Assembly: GCA_016178155.1 (NCBI GenBank)
Contig: JACOTZ010000223.1
Span: forward strand, 1-40,041
DNA length: 40,041 nt
Direction of reading: 5' to 3'
Source of the DNA: Acidobacteriota bacterium
GTDB taxonomy: Bacteria; Acidobacteriota; Terriglobia; Bryobacterales; Bryobacteraceae
Shown: one piece after another, positions 38,022-40,041 of the stretch
Layout of the letters: each line of letters starts with the position of its first letter
Numbering within the stretch: position 1 is the stretch's first letter
Made by a program: the position numbers and the translations under genes
Notes under the pieces: model-generated
Told to the model about the DNA's origin: nothing
Databases searched by the model: none
Seen by the model: only the letters and a program-made list of their open reading frames with translations

Positions 38022-38262
38022 GGACGACAAACAGAAATTGGACGGAGCCGAGCGGGTAGCGCTCTGCGAGTTGCTGGACCGGGTTCTCAATAAGGGGGTA
38101 GTGGTGGTCGGAGAGTTGACGATCTCGGTGGCCGATGTGGATCTCATCTACCTTGGCCTGCAGGTTGTCCTGACTTCGATAGAGACTTGCCGCGAGAGCC
38201 TTGCCCGTGGTTGCCCCGGGAGCGGCGGCCTCCGCATCGGCTTCCCGGGTGCGCGGCTGTAA
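38011..38262 (+). CDS. GvpA-family protein, GvpJ/GvpS type
   Basis: TTG start at 38011 with upstream ggaaggagg: LYLEDDKQKLDGAERVALCELLDRVLNKGVVVVGELTISVADVDLIYLGLQVVLTSIETCRESL; overlaps ATPase 3' end. Confidence 0.88.
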   Translation: MYLEDDKQKLDGAERVALCELLDRVLNKGVVVVGELTISVADVDLIYLGLQVVLTSIETCRESLARGCPGSGGLRIGFPGARL

Positions 38263-38348
38263 CGGCAATGGCTTGCAGCAATCGGCTGGTGCTGAGCGGT
38301 GGGGTGTCCGCAAACAATCGTGCAACCGGGTCGGAAGGAACAGCAACG

Positions 38349-38693
38349 ATGCTTTCTCCGCAAACGCGGGTAGAGTCTGAAGCAGTCGGTGAGTTCGCCA
38401 GCGTGATGCAGCCCGCTCGCTACGCCCCCCCGCGCATGAACCTCAACCCGGAGAGCGTCAGGAACGGCCTCGGGCAACTGGTTCTCACGCTGGTCAAGCT
38501 TCTGCACGAGCTGCTCGAGCGCCAGGCGATCCGGCGCATTGAAACCGGCTCCCTCAGCGAGGAACAGATCGAAAGGCTGGGGTTGACCTTGATGCGGCAG
38601 GCCGAGGAGATCGAACGCTTGCGCAAGGAGTTCGGTTTGGACGCAGAAGATCTGAATCTGGATCTCGGCCCGCTCGGGAGACTGTTCCAGTGA
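38349..38693 (+). CDS. gvpK: Gas vesicle protein GvpK
   Basis: 'LNPESVRNGLGQLVLTLVKLLHELLERQAIRRIETGSLSEEQIERLGLTLMRQAEEIERLRKEFGLDAEDLNLDLGPLGRLF'; ATG 38349 preceded by ggaagga (38268 alternative). Confidence 0.94.
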   Translation: MLSPQTRVESEAVGEFASVMQPARYAPPRMNLNPESVRNGLGQLVLTLVKLLHELLERQAIRRIETGSLSEEQIERLGLTLMRQAEEIERLRKEFGLDAEDLNLDLGPLGRLFQ

Positions 38694-38799
38694 AGCCGCT
38701 CAGCGCGCCTCGGGCCGCCGGGCAGGCCACGGCTGCTCGGGGTCGAAACGTCAACCGCCGCGCCTCGGGCCGGCTGGGAGGTTCTCAGGAGAGGTACAC

Positions 38800-39105
38800 A
38801 TGCAGCAGCCACACGCCGTGACCCACTCGATGCAGACGTCCTCGCTGGCGGACGTGCTCGAACGGGTGCTGGATAAGGGGATCGTGATTGCCGGCGATAT
38901 CAGGGTCAAGCTCGTCGACATCGAGCTGCTCTCGATCCAGCTCCGCCTGGTGATCTGCTCCGTCGACAAGGCCCGGGAAATGGGTATGGATTGGTGGGTG
39001 AACCAGCCCGTCTTCGCGGGCCGTCCGGCGCCGGACGCGGTGGAAAGCTCCCTGGCCCGGATTGAGGAGCGTCTGGCAAGGTTGGAGACGGCGGTTTCGC
39101 AGTGA
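38800..39105 (+). CDS. gvpJ: Gas vesicle protein GvpJ (GvpA family)
   Basis: 'SLADVLERVLDKGIVIAGDIRVKLVDIELLSIQLRLVICSVDKAREMGMDWW' plus C-terminal coiled coil 'SSLARIEERLARLETAV'. Confidence 0.92.
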   Translation: MQQPHAVTHSMQTSSLADVLERVLDKGIVIAGDIRVKLVDIELLSIQLRLVICSVDKAREMGMDWWVNQPVFAGRPAPDAVESSLARIEERLARLETAVSQ

Positions 39106-39228
39106 GCACGGCGGGCGCAGCAGCTTTTCGGAAACATCCGCGCAGCCGCCTGCCTTGCGCGCGGCTCCGCTGGCTTCGGCCGGCGGCTGCGACCCGCCGT
39201 TCCGCGGGCGCCTGCCGGCCGCTGGCCC

Positions 39229-39399
39229 GCATTTCTGATCACGGTGGTCGCGAGGCGCGGCGCCGGGGCCGCGGGTACAAGGCGCGCCCAGATCGCCCCC
39301 AGGAGGCGTACTTGACAGTGCGTCGAGGACGGCCACCGGGCGCAACGCAGGAGATGCGGCCCTTCCGCAACCCCCGGCAGAGCGCTGATGAGAAATGCC
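39229..39399. repeat. Intergenic repeat A, copy 2 (~171 bp, MITE-like inverted ends)
   Basis: Starts gcatttctgatcac, ends gctgatgagaaatgc (inverted); core gcgaggcgcggcgccggggccgcgggtacaaggcgcgcccagatcgc...atgcggcccttccgcaacccccggcag. Confidence 0.75.
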
Positions 39400-39409
39400 G
39401 GCTCGCCCG

Positions 39410-39585
39410 CGTTCCTCATTCTCGCTGCCTTGATCGCAAGCCGCGGCGCCAGGGCCGCGGTTACAAGGTGCGCCCAGGTCGCCGTGCCGGTGCGTGCTCA
39501 GAGAGTGCGTCGGCAAAGGTCGCCCGACGCAACACAGTCGATGCGGCCCTGCCGCAACCCCCGGCAGAACGCGGGTGAGAAATGC
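39410..39585. repeat. Intergenic repeat A, copy 3 (~176 bp), tandem to copy 2
   Basis: Starts gcgttcctcattctcgctgcc, core gcaagccgcggcgccagggccgcggttacaaggtgcgcccaggtcgc...atgcggccctgccgcaacccccggcag, ends gcgggtgagaaatgc. Confidence 0.75.
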
Positions 39586-39634
39586 CGCCACCACGAACAG
39601 AGACCTGGCGCCGCCGCGAGCGGGGGAATCGCTC

Positions 39635-40041
39635 GTGAAAGGCCGTGCTCGCATTCCGGATGCCGGCGGCAGCCGGAGGACTTTACTCTACTTCCCGATC
39701 GTTCACACGCAAGCGGATATGGGAGCACTGGGCCAATCGGTACGGCGGCTGCGGCTCGGCTCGTCGGGCCGGCAGGGCTGGGCGCGCAGCGCCCGCCTCA
39801 TCGACCGCCTATGGCACCAGATCGCGCAGGACATTGCAGGCCTGCACTTGTGCTACCCGCGAGTCCGCATTTATCAGGATGGGTTGCCCGAGTGTGGGCG
39901 GCACCTGGAAATTGTGACGGAACTGGCCCGCGCCGGCAGCCGGAATCACAAGCTTCTGCTGGAGTTGAACGAGCGGGGAGCCACCATCATGGGCACCGAG
40001 TCGCCCGATCTTTTGCTCGAGGAGTACCGGATGGCACAGGA
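39635..40041 (+). CDS. Uncharacterised protein, 3' end outside window
   Basis: Open frame from GTG 39635 (or GTG 39575) to window end: ...RRTLLYFPIVHTQADMGALGQSVRRLRLGSSGRQGWARSARLIDRLWHQIAQDIAGLHLCYPRVRIYQDGLPECGRHLEIVTELARAGSRNHKLLLELNERGATIMGTESPDLLLEEYRMAQ. Absent from the supplied ORF track, probably because it has no stop in the window. Confidence 0.75.
   Translation, partial: MKGRARIPDAGGSRRTLLYFPIVHTQADMGALGQSVRRLRLGSSGRQGWARSARLIDRLWHQIAQDIAGLHLCYPRVRIYQDGLPECGRHLEIVTELARAGSRNHKLLLELNERGATIMGTESPDLLLEEYRMAQ

Noticed and set aside
38704-38772. 14-bp direct repeat cgcgcctcgggccg (38704 and 38759) between gvpK and gvpJ
   Set aside because: Short and GC-rich; no further copies recognised, so not separable from chance.

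Overview
High-GC chromosomal window, probably from an Acidobacteriota/Solibacter-type genome. This is inferred from a TIGR03437-like domain protein, a VWFA-related (TIGR03436-like) protein, an acidobacterial-style TonB receptor and an ADOP-type permease remnant. The left ~31 kb carries a NusB C-terminus, a BACON/TIGR03437-like secreted protein, Fic with a C-terminal winged HTH, a VWA protein plus TonB-dependent receptor pair, a Tat-type oxidoreductase, a SET-domain protein, malate dehydrogenase, an SBBP beta-propeller protein, a thioredoxin-fold protein, a possible glycan-degradation locus (GH20, sulfatase, alpha/alpha-toroid protein, MFS transporter), CutA, an FtsB-like protein and GlmM. Several degraded gene fragments lie between these genes. 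The right ~8.5 kb is a co-directional gas-vesicle cluster: gvpA, two paralogous small basic proteins, gvpN, an uncharacterised small protein, gvpL/F, gvpG, a tandem Get3/ArsA-like ATPase, gvpJ/S, gvpK, gvpJ and a partial protein running off the window. The strongest candidates for something undescribed are: (i) the two paralogous proteins in the position gvpC occupies in cyanobacteria, with internal ~26-residue repeats; (ii) the double-domain Get3-like ATPase with a CxxC in each half; (iii) a ~170-bp intergenic repeat with inverted ends, present three times in the gas-vesicle cluster. All calls are from reading the sequence; no database search was run.
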